64,000 nt of DNA from Bisporella sp. PMI_857 (GCA_021307315.1 JAJSPD010000030.1:1-64000); one strand, 5' to 3'. Numbered from the stretch's first letter, positions 35,531 through 47,908 are shown. Notes: generated by a model not told the origin, from the letters alone. Numbers and translations: made by a program.

Positions 35531-36116
35531 GCCTGCTACGTAGCCCTTTACCTTCCATAACTGATGTTCTTAGGGAATGATTACGACCGAGAGATACCCT
35601 GTTTGCCGTATGTTCTTGTTTCCCTTTTCATTTGCCACATATACTTCTCTTCGCCCATTTGTCTTAGCGTCTTTTTTTGCGGATCGTATTTCACTCCTAT
35701 TTCAGCGACAATAAAGGCATGAAAACTCAGGCGGCGTTATAAATCGGTTGTCATACAATGACAAGGCGCGGAGTTCAGACGTGACGGTTCAATATGGCTT
35801 ATGAGGGATGAGATCTGGCGTTCTTGCATGTCACCGATAGTCAACGAATGAAAATGATTCTGATTCAAACTAAGAAAAAGATATGATCCAGTTGAGGCAA
35901 GAGGTATTGTACATGTATTTGTTGTGTATTTACAAATTATATTTGGTATTTTCCATCATTTCGGTTTCTTACTTTCGTACTGGAAGCCTCTCGCCCCAGC
36001 TAGTCTAGAGAAATCTTTGGGTATCGGATGCTGCTAAAGCCTCCAACAGACTCAAGTCAATATGTTCGTGTAGGACTTTCTGCCACATCTCCACAAATGG
36101 TTGTTCCCAGATCTTC
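35531..36116. other. Intergenic between convergent genes
   Basis: 3' untranslated regions of the UBC gene and the sterol dehydrogenase gene. Nothing else recognised. Confidence 0.5.
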
Positions 36117-37273
36117 TCATTGGCTCTTCTTCTCCCCAGCAGCCTTCTGTTCCTCAAGCAGTGCCCCAACGCCTCTCTTTATTCCCTCCTCCAATCCCAC
36201 AATCGGTGCATACCCCAACCTAACCTTCGCCTTCGTGATATCATAATACCGCGTCATGCAACTATACTTGACTTGCCTCCTCGTCAACTTCGCCGGTCGA
36301 CCCACAACCCACATCACCCACTCCAGCACGCCACCCAACACCAACCCCACGTCCCTACTGATAACCCACACATGTTCTGTGCCTTTGTCGCTCCCCGCAG
36401 CCTTGAACACCATACGCGCAAAGTCCCAGAATGGCGTTGGCGAATCGTTCGTGATGAAGAAGCATTCGCCGTCTACGCGCTCATGGTCCAGAGGCTGGGT
36501 GGAGAGCTTCGTGGTGGCGAGGAGCGCGCGGGCGGCAAGGCAGTGTGCGTGCGCGACGTTTTCGACGTAGGTGAAGTCGAATAGATTGCTATTGTCGCCG
36601 AGCTGGAAGCCGGTCTTGTTCTGTGGGACAAGCGCCATGATCGGAGGGAGCAATTGTACGTCTCCTGGCCCAAAAATACCTGCTGGGCGTAATGAACAGG
36701 TTAGGAGGGTGGGCGAGCGGTTTGCGGCGAGGACGGCAGCTTCTGCCTCGGCCTGCGGTATATTTTAGCATGAATGTTTGGGGTGAGACGAAGAGGAAGA
36801 CTAACCTTGGTTTCCGAGTAGTATTCTGTTTGCGATGACGGAGGAATGACCGGCCAGCGCTCATCTGCGTTTATCAAGTCGCTGGCGTTATCGCTGATCA
36901 CACTGGCCGAGCTGGTGTATACCAGTGCCTTCACTCCGGTCTGCTCACATGCCGCAATTACGGATTTCGTGCCTTCGACATTGACCTTATAATACAGCGC
37001 CTTGCTCCCACCTACCAAGGTCGGCGACGCAGTATGTATCACTACATCCGGCTTCACTTTCTTGAATATAGCGATGAGGTCGTCGGTCTTTGTAATGTCA
37101 CCATCGTAATAGGCCACACCATCCGAGTCGGGCCGTCGATTGCGCGTGGTGAAGAGATCAATGACAGATATTTGGGCCGTGTAGGAGGACAAGAGGAGGT
37201 TCACGATGTGATGGCCCAGGAAGCCGCAACCGCCGATGACGAGGACGTTGCCTAAAGACGGTATAGGCGCCAT
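36117..37273 (-). CDS. ERG26: C-3 sterol dehydrogenase / 3-beta-HSD family (ERG26-like)
   Basis: Two exons, 37273-36806 and 36752-36117, give 367 residues. The N-terminus has the Rossmann motif VLVIGGCGFLGHHIV (GxxGxxG), followed by DVVIHTASP, the catalytic Tyr-x3-Lys in EYYSETK at the exon end, and LRPAGIFGPGD. The C-terminal part (KYSCMTRYYDITKAKVRLGY, then EEGIKRGVGALLEEQ) matches sterol-4-alpha-carboxylate 3-dehydrogenases. In yeast Erg26 works with Erg25 and Erg27 in removal of sterol C-4 methyl groups at the ER; the same role is likely here, though fungi have related 3-beta-HSD paralogues, so orthology needs a tree. Hydrophobic segments near 270-290 may anchor it to membranes. Three tandem 11-bp repeats lie about 30 bp upstream of the start. 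Confidence 0.85.
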
Positions 37274-37303
37274 TGTTAATATAAGGAGGAAGGGAAAGGT
37301 GTA

Positions 37304-37336
37304 GTAAGATTATGGTAAGATTGTGGTGAGATTGTG
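37304..37336 (-). repeat. Three tandem 11-bp units just upstream of the ERG26-like start
   Basis: Units on the plus strand are GTAAGATTATG, GTAAGATTGTG and GTGAGATTGTG, followed by a partial fourth unit. They lie in the probable leader or core promoter of the minus-strand gene. They could be a regulatory array or simple replication slippage. Confidence 0.8.
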
Positions 37337-37875
37337 GTGATAATCTTTAAGATCTGGAGAAATCTGGGTCCCTGGCAGTAGCGTGGCTTGGCACGTTATA
37401 TCTAACCTTACTGAAGAAATGTTTATTCGAACGTCCTTTCCTGCTTTACAACCGCAATACATATGTCATATGTTTATGGAATGCGTATAACTTCAACTCT
37501 ATCGCCTCTTTATTCGAATGAGGCAGTTTGCCGCATGAAACTGTATTAATATAACTCCAAGTTGTCTAGTAACCGAAATGATGTTCTTGATATAGTAATT
37601 AGAACCATTACGTGAGATTCAAGTTAGATGCTCGAGCCTGCAGTACAGCCAGTTTTCGGGAAATTTACTTCGTTTGGCGATTGCAGCATCTGTCCTCTAG
37701 GTGGTCGGATTGAAAACCAGCATTATGATCGGTTTGTTATCTGTGGATGCAACAAGCGCCTTCACTCCACCCATACGTTTCCCTTCTATCAAAAAGCACC
37801 TGTCCTTGAGCTTATTTTTGCTGCATAAACATTTGAAATAGTTAAATACTGGCATTGTGAACAAATTCGTAACGA

Positions 37876-38073
37876 TCAATCGTTCCTCGCAAACATGTCA
37901 TCTTCCGCTCTATCCAATGGGACTACTGTGTTTTGGTGACATGCGACGTTTCTGTGAGTTGTTAGTGCCAAAGACCAGATCTCGATCCTATCTCGTTTTG
38001 GTAGGTCAGGAAAGCGATTGAAGGCGACTGGTGGGATAACATTTGCGATCTCGTCACCGGTAAGCTTTTGCAT
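37876..38073 (-). pseudogene. Possible 2EXR-domain gene fragment
   Basis: A 65-codon minus-strand frame contains FNRFPDLPKRDRIEIWSLAL, close in pattern to the 2EXR motif of fungal proteins (F-x-FP-x-LP-x-E-x-R-x-x-IW-x-x-AL). The normal Glu before Arg is replaced, the frame stops soon after, and no second exon could be found. It is probably a remnant. Genes of this family are numerous in filamentous fungi and often degrade. Confidence 0.35.
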
Positions 38074-39890
38074 GTAAAGTTGAACCTAAGGGTCGATTGA
38101 CTTACCCCATCCATCTGGAGCGACAACTTTCGAGAGAAGGTCTTGAAGAGTAGATTCTGAGAGCTCCGCCTATTAAGATGCCTATGGCGGATACCAATTG
38201 GCCTAATTCTAAATTAGAATATGATGCTACGTGGAATAACAATTATTGAATAGAACTGAAGCGGTGTGGAATAAAACTTATTACATCCATATCACTTTAA
38301 TTACGTCCTGTCCTTTTCTCACTCATTTTCTCATTATTCATATTCCATCATCGATTACCACTTGTATCTTCCGCTTGCCCGTAATTTCCAGCTTGATTTT
38401 CTTTGGTGTGTCTTAGCTGCTTTCCCGCTGTGGAGATTTATACCGATGTAGTGCCCATTTTCCTCATTTTATAATTGCTTCTGATGATGAGATACTCAAA
38501 TAAAGTTGCTGCTAGTGGACTCTAATGAGCTTGAACTATGAAAAAGAACTTATCTTACGTACATTAAATAAGAAAAGAGGCACAATTTCCCTTCCCCTCC
38601 CCTGCCCCACCCCAAAAAAGGAGAATATTAAAACCTATTGCGACTACGTCATTGGGTTCTTTTTGTAGCACGTTACCGTGTTAAAGCTTGTAATAAACGA
38701 ACAGGTTGTTTTGGCCTCAACCTAGAAGTAAATTACTCCCCGGATATAGAGTACTTGAATCAGAAGCACCGTAATCCCTTGAAGATATATTATCACCATG
38801 ACTACCTCATCGAGTGGTGGCAGCGCCATGTGACTTGAAAGCCAGTGATTCATTCGAGGAAGCCGCACTTACGATGCCTTCCTATTTCACAGCCATATAC
38901 CATAACCCATATATAATTTCCAAAACAAAAATTGTTATTTGGCTACATTTATACAAAACAAACAGCGCTCATTCCTTCATGGTATGCCTCGTGTTAGTCA
39001 GACAGCCAAACCATTCAACGCGAGGTTCTTGGGAGTCTCGACTGTTAAATTGCATCAAGTTGACTGCTTCAAGTACAAGGTGAGATAAAATATCTCGACT
39101 TACTTTTCGTTACTAAAATTACCGATACGTCGATACCAATGTGTGCAGAATTGATGGCCGAAAGTGGCCGCCAAAAAATGTTGGTAGGTTTTTCTAAGGC
39201 GATGATGTGAAGTTCAGGACGTAAAGTAAGTATCAGTGGCCATAGAGAGGAACCAGTATACATGGCCCCCAACTAGGAAGTATGGGCCCATTAGTGCTCC
39301 CGAAAACACTTTTCTCTCATTTCTGGCATTGAGGATTGTATAGTATTTAGCACCACAGTTATTCTAGTATCGAATAGTTAATATATATATACTAATTTGC
39401 CAAATCAATGCAGCAAGGTTTACTTGCTTGCGACGATTTAGCTTGTAATTTCATCAACACAGTCCTACTCCGTTGTAACAATTTGTATGGTATTCTCGCT
39501 CACTATAGATGGTAACAGCTTTCGAGTAAATAATAGCCGGTCCTGTTCTAGGGCAAGTAGAGGGTTGATAGGCTGCTTCTTTGTTCACGCAGACTCCACC
39601 TTTGGCGCGATTGGACACCATTCTTTAGACATAATCTACTCGTTCCCTCGATGAACCTAACAAAGGAAGAGGAGATTAGGTGCTTGACGCGAGTTACGTG
39701 AGTACCTTTGTGGTACCAGCAGGCCCAGATCAGAGAATATCCACCTACCTTCAATAAAGAACCTCCTGGGTTGTTATACTTCTGCCATATAACAATGATT
39801 CTAATTACTGATCCCGTTGCCGTTCGGTGAATAAATACCCGATTTGAACTTCCATAGCATTTGTGGAAATACATATCACTCACAGAAAAT

Positions 39891-41420
39891 ATGCGACTCA
39901 GGGTAGCTATGGTGATACTTTCGGCCGTGGCCGCAAACGCTCAAGAATACCCCACGCCGTCAGAAGGTCTTTTGTCTATAACATCTACCGCTGCTATCGC
40001 AGTACATACTGTGGCTGTCGGATCTGTATGTGGCTCTCTACTACTTCGATGAACTTGTGCTAATATGATGCTGCGAATAGGGAGGACATAGTTTTGACCC
40101 AAATGATATCAAAGCCAATGTTGGAGATATAGTGGGTAAGTTTTGAGGATGGACATCTTTCAGGGCGGCAGAGAATGCTCATGTTGTTTTGAATAGAATT
40201 CAGATTCTACCCCCAAAATCATTCCGTTGTCAGGTCGGCATATAAACAGCCATGTATACCCTATGAATATACGGCACCAGGGCGTGTTGGCTTCTGGAGC
40301 GGCTTCGTACCGACACAACTGGTAACTACAAACGTATATTAAAGCAGATCCATCATGGCTTGCGAAAACAGCTGACGGCTTTGTGATTAGCCTCCAAAAT
40401 TTGAAGTGCGGGTAAACGACTCTGAGCCAATATTCTTCTATTGTTCGGCTCCTGGCGCATGTCTTGACGGCATGATCGGTGTCATCAATGCAGTATGTCT
40501 CCTTTCTACCTTTCACCGGGTCGCCTCACTCAGTTGCCTAGAATTCCACATTCAGTCTCCAGAATCAATTCGCTTTTGTAGCAAATGCAACCCAGGAGTT
40601 CAGCCCAGGCCAACAGCCGTTTCCAGCGGAGACTGGCTCCTCAAGGACACAAACGCAAACACTTCCCGCTGCTACAGGGAACTTAGCGGAAACGGTCCCT
40701 GAAAATCACCCTCACCCACTTAGTGGAGGAGCGATCGCCGGTATAGTAATTGGTGGCGTGTTTGCCGTGCTCATACTAGCCGTGACCATGTATCTTTGCA
40801 TGCGGAACCAATACCTACGGGGCCTCGTGAGTAGGCGCTCGCAAGCACCAGATCCACCATCGGTATATAGACCACCACGTCCAGGGTTTGCAGAGGTAAA
40901 ATATCAGAACATGGCAAGAGGTGGTTCGAAACAACGAAGGTGGAACAAGACGCCACATGACGTGGGATTGGCGGTACCGATGGGAGGAGATGGCAGAAGC
41001 TGGCGGAGCGGGAGCGCGCCGATAGACGAGCCCACAGGCATGTCCGTTAGCCCAATCGGTATCCCCAGCCCGAGGCATGAGGCAAGTCCGAGTTACGAGC
41101 CTTATGATGCGCGTACGGGTCGTGGAATTTCCCCGTAAGTAATCTCTGTATTTCGCTTTATCCCATAAATGAATCCCAAACGGAACCCCTTATGGGATAC
41201 TCACAACTTAGAAATCAAGCTTTGCAATGATGGTACTGATCTTCAAAACAGACCCCTCGCTCATACATATGTTCCATACTCGCCAACTCCCCGCCCCGAT
41301 TACATTCACAGCTACAGTCAGGGGTCGCAAGCTTGCGTCCATGAACTTCCTACCGCGAATCCCCATCCGCAACCGCTGCGATCATTTAGTTTCGGTGAAG
41401 ATAGCCGGCAACGACACTGA
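39891..41420 (+). CDS. Secreted/membrane-anchored cupredoxin-like protein
   Basis: Six exons (39891-40025, 40081-40135, 40197-40321, 40391-40492, 40563-41134, 41252-41420) join in frame to 385 residues. A signal peptide (MRLRVAMVILSAVAANAQ) is followed by a cupredoxin domain: GGHSFDPNDIKANVGDIVEF, then RFYPQNHSVVRSAY, FYCSAPGACLDGM and GVINA. A Thr/Pro-rich linker leads to one membrane span (GGAIAGIVIGGVFAVLILAV) and a long Pro/Arg/Ser-rich cytoplasmic tail. Relatives are the fungal extracellular serine-rich cupredoxins, usually cell-surface proteins. Three type-1 copper ligands fit (His in NHSV, Cys in FYC, Met in DGM), but the second His, normally in an HC-x2-GM pattern, is Ala here, so copper binding may be lost or altered. 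The last intron (117 nt) keeps the Pro-rich frame open; without splicing the protein would stop after GISP. Confidence 0.85.
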
Positions 41421-42892
41421 TATCTCGTTAGAATTGAAGAGATTGTGTGATAGATAGCGCTTGGGATCTGAGTTAATGGTGTTTGTGGTTCTGTTCCATT
41501 CTATAGCCCCATTTCTGCCGGCCTATTGGTTAGCGCAAGGCTCCTAGACTTCTTTTGTTCATTCCTTTTTCATCCTCAACTCTGAGGACTAGATGTAAGA
41601 CATGTTTGATTATTAGTTTGAACAACTCATGTTCTTGATAGACCCTCACGTTTTCTGTGATGCCGCGGTGATAAACTTCAAGTCACAGTTATCCTTTAAG
41701 TTCTGCATCAATACTGCACAAACTGTACATTGTCCTTGCCGGTGACGGGCTATGCAATTCCAACGCGAGTTCTTCACCAAATCTATTCAGAGCGCTCAAT
41801 GGCGGTGCCAATAACTTCGGCATCGCGAGGATGTTTTTTTTAAAGCATTCGCTAACATCGTTTCTGCAAAATATTGCGATCCATGCGTATCTCTAGTGAT
41901 GGGGCTCCTCCTTAGCTTTGCTAATAAAACATGAGGCAGAAGGTATGATGCGGAAGGGGGTATACCAGAAGGAAATGCCTACAGGATTCAAGCGCGGATT
42001 GAAATTCGGGAGTAGAAATTGGATAACCGGATTAGGATTGTACCTATGAGTATCGCAGGGAAGCTAGATTATCATATCCAAAGACATATCTCAAAAAGAC
42101 CGCCACATTTCTCCACAGCCTCCCCCCTGCCAAGCCTCGCCTAGCACACACCTGCACTTACTCTTACCATCCCATTTCCTCTGCTTAACTTCGGAACCGG
42201 ACATGGAATACGGATTCTGAATCTTGTCTCTACGCCTGGTTCAGCCACCACCCAAGTTCTCGTCTGCTCTTAAGCCTTTCCCTTCCTCGTCTACGATTCA
42301 GGCCGCTCTCCGTCCAACTTCGGTCTTGATAAAGCTACCCCGAAGCTCCAGCAGAGATGGTTCGGTGATTTGCTTTGATTTGGACGGATAGGTAATATAT
42401 GGTGCTCACCTAGATAAATTAAAAACCTCATCCTCGTACATGGCCTCTTTTCTTGGGTCGTTCGAACGCACCTATAATGGTCTATCCCAACCACCTATTT
42501 AGAACTTAACCGGTTATCCTACAAAATAGGATGCATATCGCTGGCCGCGGGAACCGGATCTAAAAATAAAGTAACATCTTAGCCAGCGTAAATTAGGGGG
42601 AATGTCAGCTCATGTGGTAAGCAGCCATGTTCAACCTGGAATGGCTTGTTGGATAAAATGGTGTCCTATTCTTTCTAATTAAGCCCCAAGTATCTGGTCT
42701 ATCTAGAAATGCACAAAATAGCGTACTACATCCGGCATGTATAGTTAAAAAGAACAATGTTCGCCATAGGTTTCACTCAGACCCCAAGCATGCAGATGCG
42801 CACGATTTTGGTGTATAATGCAGCTGCAGCGAATAACATAGATAATCACTCATCCAAATCTTCCTCCAATTTCCTTTGGAGCTTGCGCCATA

Positions 42893-43066
42893 TCAAATAT
42901 AAGCGAATAGGAGCATGGAAATAACAAAAATGACTGTGCCGATCACTAGAGTGATCGTGAAATTAGTCGTGACGTCAATCGCGTCGTTGAGCTTTGAAGC
43001 ACAGCATTTCTCGCGACACGTTCCGGTAACTATGTTTGCTGTGCCTAATATCCTGGCCGGACAGCC
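42893..43066 (-). pseudogene. Possible remnant of a small Cys-containing membrane protein
   Basis: The minus strand reads about 57 codons: GCPARILG, then a Cys cluster in TGTCREKCCASKLNDA, then a hydrophobic helix (ITLVIGTVIFVISMLLFAYI), then a stop. The frame is closed upstream by TGA at 43069-43067, seven codons after an ATG at 43090. Reading across that TGA would give a plausible short protein, so this may be a nonsense-mutated gene or the last exon of a gene whose earlier exons I cannot find. No family recognised. Confidence 0.25.
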
Positions 43067-44062
43067 TCAAACTGTTTTGGCCACGGCCATGACTGTGATG
43101 AGTGGGTACTTGATATTCTGTCTTGTGAGGATGTTGGTTCAAAGGCGGCATTGGTGCGGTGGTCTATGGTTGCTGTCTGTTTGTTGTTTAAGAAATTTGG
43201 TGGCGTGAGAGCGGTTCGAAGTGTAGTTTGATCAAGAGAACGTAGCAGGACGTTAGTTTACGTCGATTATTGTTGGAGTTGTGCAAGCGGCCTGAACTAA
43301 CTGGCGCCGGACTCCAGGGCAGGCGAAATTCTAGTGCGGAGGCTTGGTGTTAATGTTTTAATTTCGACGAATATTGTAGCAATAGTGCGGCCGAAGCATA
43401 CCTAGCTTCAGACCCATCATTGGTCTTGGCAAAAATTGGCTTGGAAGGACAGATAAGAGAGAGGGTACATTTTCCTTTGATCGCAGTTGACGTAGCGGGT
43501 AATATCTTCCCCCAGATCACTCTGAAAAGAGGCAGGGCCACAGGGCCAAAGAATATGGAGAATCCAAAAACGGGAGATCGAATTGGGCTGCTTTGCGCAG
43601 TTGTATTGGTACAGAGAATTTAAACCTTCACCTCGCCTTGAAATAGGTTGACCACTCAGCACTCCTCTATTATACCATCAAAGATCTACCGTTCCAAGAT
43701 GCTCATACCCTCCATGTGCCTTGATGCTGGGTATTCGATGCCCTGCGCCACAACACACTCATTCATCTCACGCTATGTCGGGTGGCCACGATATTCCACA
43801 CCACTCATGATTATAATCCTTATATGGGATATCCCCAGCAAAAAAGCATGCCTGAAAATCTAATATCCTTTTTGCACAAGCGTTTCGAGGCTCACACAGG
43901 TGAAGACCGCCGGAATGTTATCCACACTGAAATCTAAATATGGCGAACGACACCACAATAGACTGGTACTGTAATGACAGGCTGACCAGCCGAGGAAATG
44001 CCCAAAACGGCGAGCATAGACCGACTGGATTGCGTGAAAGGCAAAGGCTATGTAGTCGTTGT

Positions 44063-44182
44063 TCAGACATAAGAAGCGCCACCATTTGCCTCCTTCTTTG
44101 TCGCTATGTTAATGATTGATGCGACCCCAATGACGAAAATTATGGCAGCGAGTACCCCGAGAACGATTGGTAAAGTCTGCAT
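44063..44182 (-). CDS. Possible 39-residue single-span membrane protein
   Basis: A very short frame, too small for usual gene calling, encodes MQTLPIVLGVLAAIIFVIG followed by VASIINIATKKEANGG and a short end. It has one hydrophobic helix and a Lys-containing tail, like fungal proteolipids of 35-45 residues. Frames this short arise easily by chance, so the call depends on the well-formed membrane helix and positive-inside tail alone. No intron or regulatory element seen. Confidence 0.3.
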   Translation of the reverse strand: MQTLPIVLGVLAAIIFVIGVASIINIATKKEANGGASYV

Positions 44183-45230
44183 TTTGATGTTGAGTATGGG
44201 GTGATGTTATGCAGGTGGCAAACAGGAACGGAGTTGACGTCAGAGTGTTTGTTAGACCAAGGTCGGACTCTCTGCTCGAGAGATGTCTGTGCTCACGGTG
44301 GCAGCAGATTTCAATCACGAAGATGTAGGAGAAGCAGCTTTAAAGCTCACTTTGCTGAAGGATATCTGGCTCCGGTATTCCGAAATGCCGCGTAAGATGA
44401 TATCACGTGCAAGATGCGAAAACAAAGAGCAGTTTGCAAGATGGTTCCGGCCACACTGGACAAGATAACTGCTGTTTTGACAAGCAATGCAAAAGTACGA
44501 CAGTAAGACCTGAATTTGAAGTGGAGATGTTGTGTTCCGTAGAAGAAAGAATGTCGATGTTGTTCGGAAGTGCGGGGACATGGAAAGGTTATACAGAAAA
44601 CGACGCCGTTGGGGCTGACACGAGGAGGGCGGGGGCAGAAAACGGGAAGAGAAGCCATCCTATCGAATGATTCCCTTTTTTCCCTATGAATGACTCGAAT
44701 GATTGGCAGCTGGGATCTGGTTGATACACAATACCACTTGGCACATATTATTTTTTCAAAACTGCATTTCAACGTTGAGACTGTACAACATGAACTCTGA
44801 AGCCCTGCTTTGAAACGACGATGAAGTAATCTGACTAACGAACGATAAGCATCCTCAGGTCAGGTCAGGGGGACTTCCCTCTGAATTGTTGTAGTAGATA
44901 GATGTATTGAATCTTTCCCAGTCCCAAGTGCCTCCTCGTATTGATTTAGTCTTTCTGCCTCTCCAACTGGGGAAAATCTGCGTCAGCCAATATATTGTGG
45001 GTGATGTATGTGTGTGTGTGGCTGTGTGGCAAGGAAAGGTTGAGCGAGTGGAAGGGAGAAGAGGAAATTTATAGTGTGGTAGACAAGGGGGAGGGGGTCC
45101 CCTGCGTATGTACTGTACCTTGTGGCCTCGCGTCAACTTACACGCGAAAAATACGATACTGCTAGACCTTAGCTACAAAACACCACCAAGCAATGCCAAC
45201 AATAGCCACATCGCCCATTCGAAGGTGACA

Positions 45231-47094
45231 ATGGCAGCACCTTCCCCTCATAAACCCAGGAAGAGGCCGAAGAAGATCGGCGCGGGAAATGGCAATGAAA
45301 ATGGCAGTGACGTATCCTCCGTCGTTTCCAGCACGGCACCCAGCAAGCGGTCCTCAAGCTCTGGAAGTCGACCAACCTACCCTCTAGCAGCATTTGTTTG
45401 GCTGGGACGGAATGCCTCACAATGGGAGATTCTGCCGTTGATTCTGATGGCAGTCGGCCTCTTTAGATGGGCAGCCGGACTTTGGGGATATTCCGGTGAG
45501 CATTTTCATCAACAGAAAATACCAACACAACTGACATGTATCTCTACCAGGTTTCCAGAACCCGCCAATGCATGGTGACTACGAAGCGCAGAGACATTGG
45601 ATGGAGATTACGACTCAATTGCCAATTTCACAGTGGTACTTCCACGATCTCGAGTACTGGGGACTGGATTATCCACCTTTGACTGCATACCATAGCTGGG
45701 TGTTGGGGAAGATTGGCGGCTTCATCAATCCGTCATGGTTCGCTTTGTTCTCTTCACGTGGCTCCGAAGACCCAATCCTGAAAGTCTTCATGCGAGCTAC
45801 GGTGATTGTCTCGGAATATCTTGTCTACATACCTGCGGCGGTCATATTCGTGCGCCGGCTTAGCAAGCTACAGGGAGTTAATACTTGGACAGCATCAATT
45901 GCTCTGGTTGCCATATTGATGCAACCTGGGACCATTCTTATCGATCATGTCCACTTCCAGTATAATACAGTCATGCTTGGGCTAGTTCTTGCCACCATGT
46001 CCAGTGTCTTAGCCGGGCGGTATATGTGGAGCTGCGTGTTTTTTGTGCTGGCTTTGGGATTCAAGCAGATGGCATTATACTATTCACCAGCCATATTCGC
46101 ATACCTGCTAGGGGTCTGCATCTTCCCACGGATTAATATCCCAAGATTCCTGGGTATTGCGGTTGTCACATTGGCCACGTTTACAATTCTGCTACTTCCG
46201 ATACTTCTTGGCGCTCTGTATGATGTCCGTCGTGGCATTGATGCTCGGCCTGATCTTTTTGGATATTTTGCCCCACTTCCCATCTTCTCACAGCAGTCTT
46301 TCAGGATCAACCACAAAGCGTGGTATTATCCTCTAATACAACAATCTGCCCAGATTATACACCGAGTATTCCCGTTTGCTCGTGGCTTGTTTGAAGACAA
46401 GGTGGCCAATTTTTGGTGTGCTCTTAATGTGGTCATCAAGCTTCGCAAGTACCCATCTGAGCTTCTACAAAAGGCGTCTCTACTCGCAACACTAGTTGCA
46501 ATTACACCACCATCGCTCGCCATATTCCTCAGACCACGAAAGGAGCTTCTTCCGTTGGCTTTATCTACCACAGCGTGGGCTTTTTTCCTATTCAGTTTCC
46601 AGGTTCATGAGAAGAGTGTTTTATTACCTTTGATGCCCATGACAGTCTTACTGGCAGGTAAGCAGGGACTGAGTAAGAATGTCCGAGCATGGGTCGGTTT
46701 CGCTAATCTCCTCGGAGTCTGGACCATGTTTCCCTTACTTGAGCGCGTCGACCTGAGGATTCCCTACTTCACACTCTCCCTTCTTTGGGCATATCTTCTT
46801 GGGCTCCCGCCTACCTCCTTCTCAGTGTACCGGCAAACAGAAAAGAGCTGGGCTGCCTTTGCCACAACGGCTATTCATACCATCTTCTACCTGCTAATGG
46901 GTTTATGGCACGTCGGGGAAAGCTTCCTATTGCCACCGCGAGACAAGCCCGATCTATGGGTTGTTATCAATGTAGGAATTGGAGCCGCAGGTTTTGGACT
47001 TTGCTATCTATGGTGCTTATGGAGTCTGGTTGTCGATACGGGCATCTCGGAAATCTCAAAGGTGGACAAGAAGAAAGCGAAGAAATCACAGTAA
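45231..47094 (+). CDS. ALG6: Dolichyl pyrophosphate Man9GlcNAc2 alpha-1,3-glucosyltransferase
   Basis: Two exons, 45231-45495 and 45551-47094, give 602 residues. After a basic, Ser-rich cytosolic N-terminus (about 45 residues) and a first membrane span comes the ALG6/ALG8-family signature in the first lumenal loop: PPMHGDYEAQRHWMEIT, QWYFHDLEYWGLDYPPLTAY. HVHFQYNTVMLG and FQVHEKSVLLPLMP are further family blocks, and roughly ten more membrane spans follow, ending in a KKAKK tail that fits ER retention. ALG6 adds the first glucose to the lipid-linked oligosaccharide in the ER lumen during N-glycosylation; the EAQRHWMEIT and HDLEYWGLDYPPLTAY blocks favour ALG6 over ALG8. The start is the ATG at 45231; an upstream in-frame ATG at 45108 would add 41 residues. 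Confidence 0.93.
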
Positions 47095-47908
47095 TTGTAC
47101 ATAGAAGCTCAATATACCCAGAAAGCTATTTCTTCTCCTCCCGTTATCATATTATTCCCTTTCTTTACAAGTGCATATACCTTCTGCCTCAATTTTCATC
47201 TCAGCCTCTCCACCACACTTCGTCCTAACTCCCAACTCCGGATTCTCCTCGCCATCGATAATCCGCAATCCTCCCCTCTTCACCCCCAGTCCATCTACAA
47301 TCCTCGAATCCATTACACCAGATCGAGAACGGGCCCCATCTCCTCCGAGCCCGCCGTACCTCCACGCTCGCACGCACGCACGTCCTTGATACGAGCGGTA
47401 TTATACCCGCTTTCCCTTCCCTACACCGCCATATACTCGCTCCTGCAGAGCACAGATACGACGGCTTGAAAGGCAAGCTTCGAGATGGAATGGATGCTAA
47501 TAAGTTTCCATCTGACTTCGAAGGCAGGGGAATGGTCTTGCATGGGCCTGGATGGGGTTGGTGTTTGAGGTGCTATTTACGCTTGTTGGAGAGGTTAAGG
47601 AGGAACTGGGTTGGGAGGGTAGATAGAGGTCGTGCCTGCTTGGGTTTATTACGGTATTGGTTGATAGTTGGAGGGTATGGTGGTGGTGTTGGATGGTGAA
47701 CACGCTATTAAGCGGCGCGATATTAGGTTTGAGTTTTGGTGCGTGGTTTTAGATGCTTTAACCTACGGGGTTGCGCATCATTGAGTCGTGTTGACGATGT
47801 AGCTCATAGCAAGTATATTGCGCTCGATGGTCTCGACAAAAGGCGTATCTGATATCAGGGTTAATTCGTTTGCGGGACGAAAGATCAGAGATACATCGCA
47901 CCAAACGG
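47095..47908. other. Intergenic between convergent genes
   Basis: 3' end of ALG6 and 3' end of the broken peptidase gene. The first half is pyrimidine-rich on the plus strand with a short CGCA repeat near 47370-47380, which produces several long but featureless frames. No real gene recognised. Confidence 0.5.

Larger units (their letters stand above)
37274..39890. other. AT-rich intergenic region
   Basis: A 2.6-kb region between the ERG26-like gene and the cupredoxin gene. Apart from the 11-bp tandem units and a possible 2EXR-type fragment, both listed separately, I see only short frames and AT-rich DNA. Confidence 0.5.
41421..45230. other. Long gene-poor region
   Basis: A 3.8-kb region without a convincing multi-domain gene. 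Two very small minus-strand frames with a membrane segment are listed separately. A TG-rich tract lies near 45006-45020. A run of C-rich sequence before 45110 belongs to the ALG6 promoter or to the leader of an unknown transcript. Confidence 0.45.

Noticed and set aside
36120..36584. 154-codon plus-strand frame
   Set aside because: Antisense shadow of the ERG26-like gene; the composition (His, Arg, Pro, Leu-rich) is typical of a wrong frame.
47095..47476. Overlapping frames on both strands after ALG6
   Set aside because: They arise from a pyrimidine-rich stretch without stops; composition is low-complexity Ser/Pro/Arg and there is no domain.
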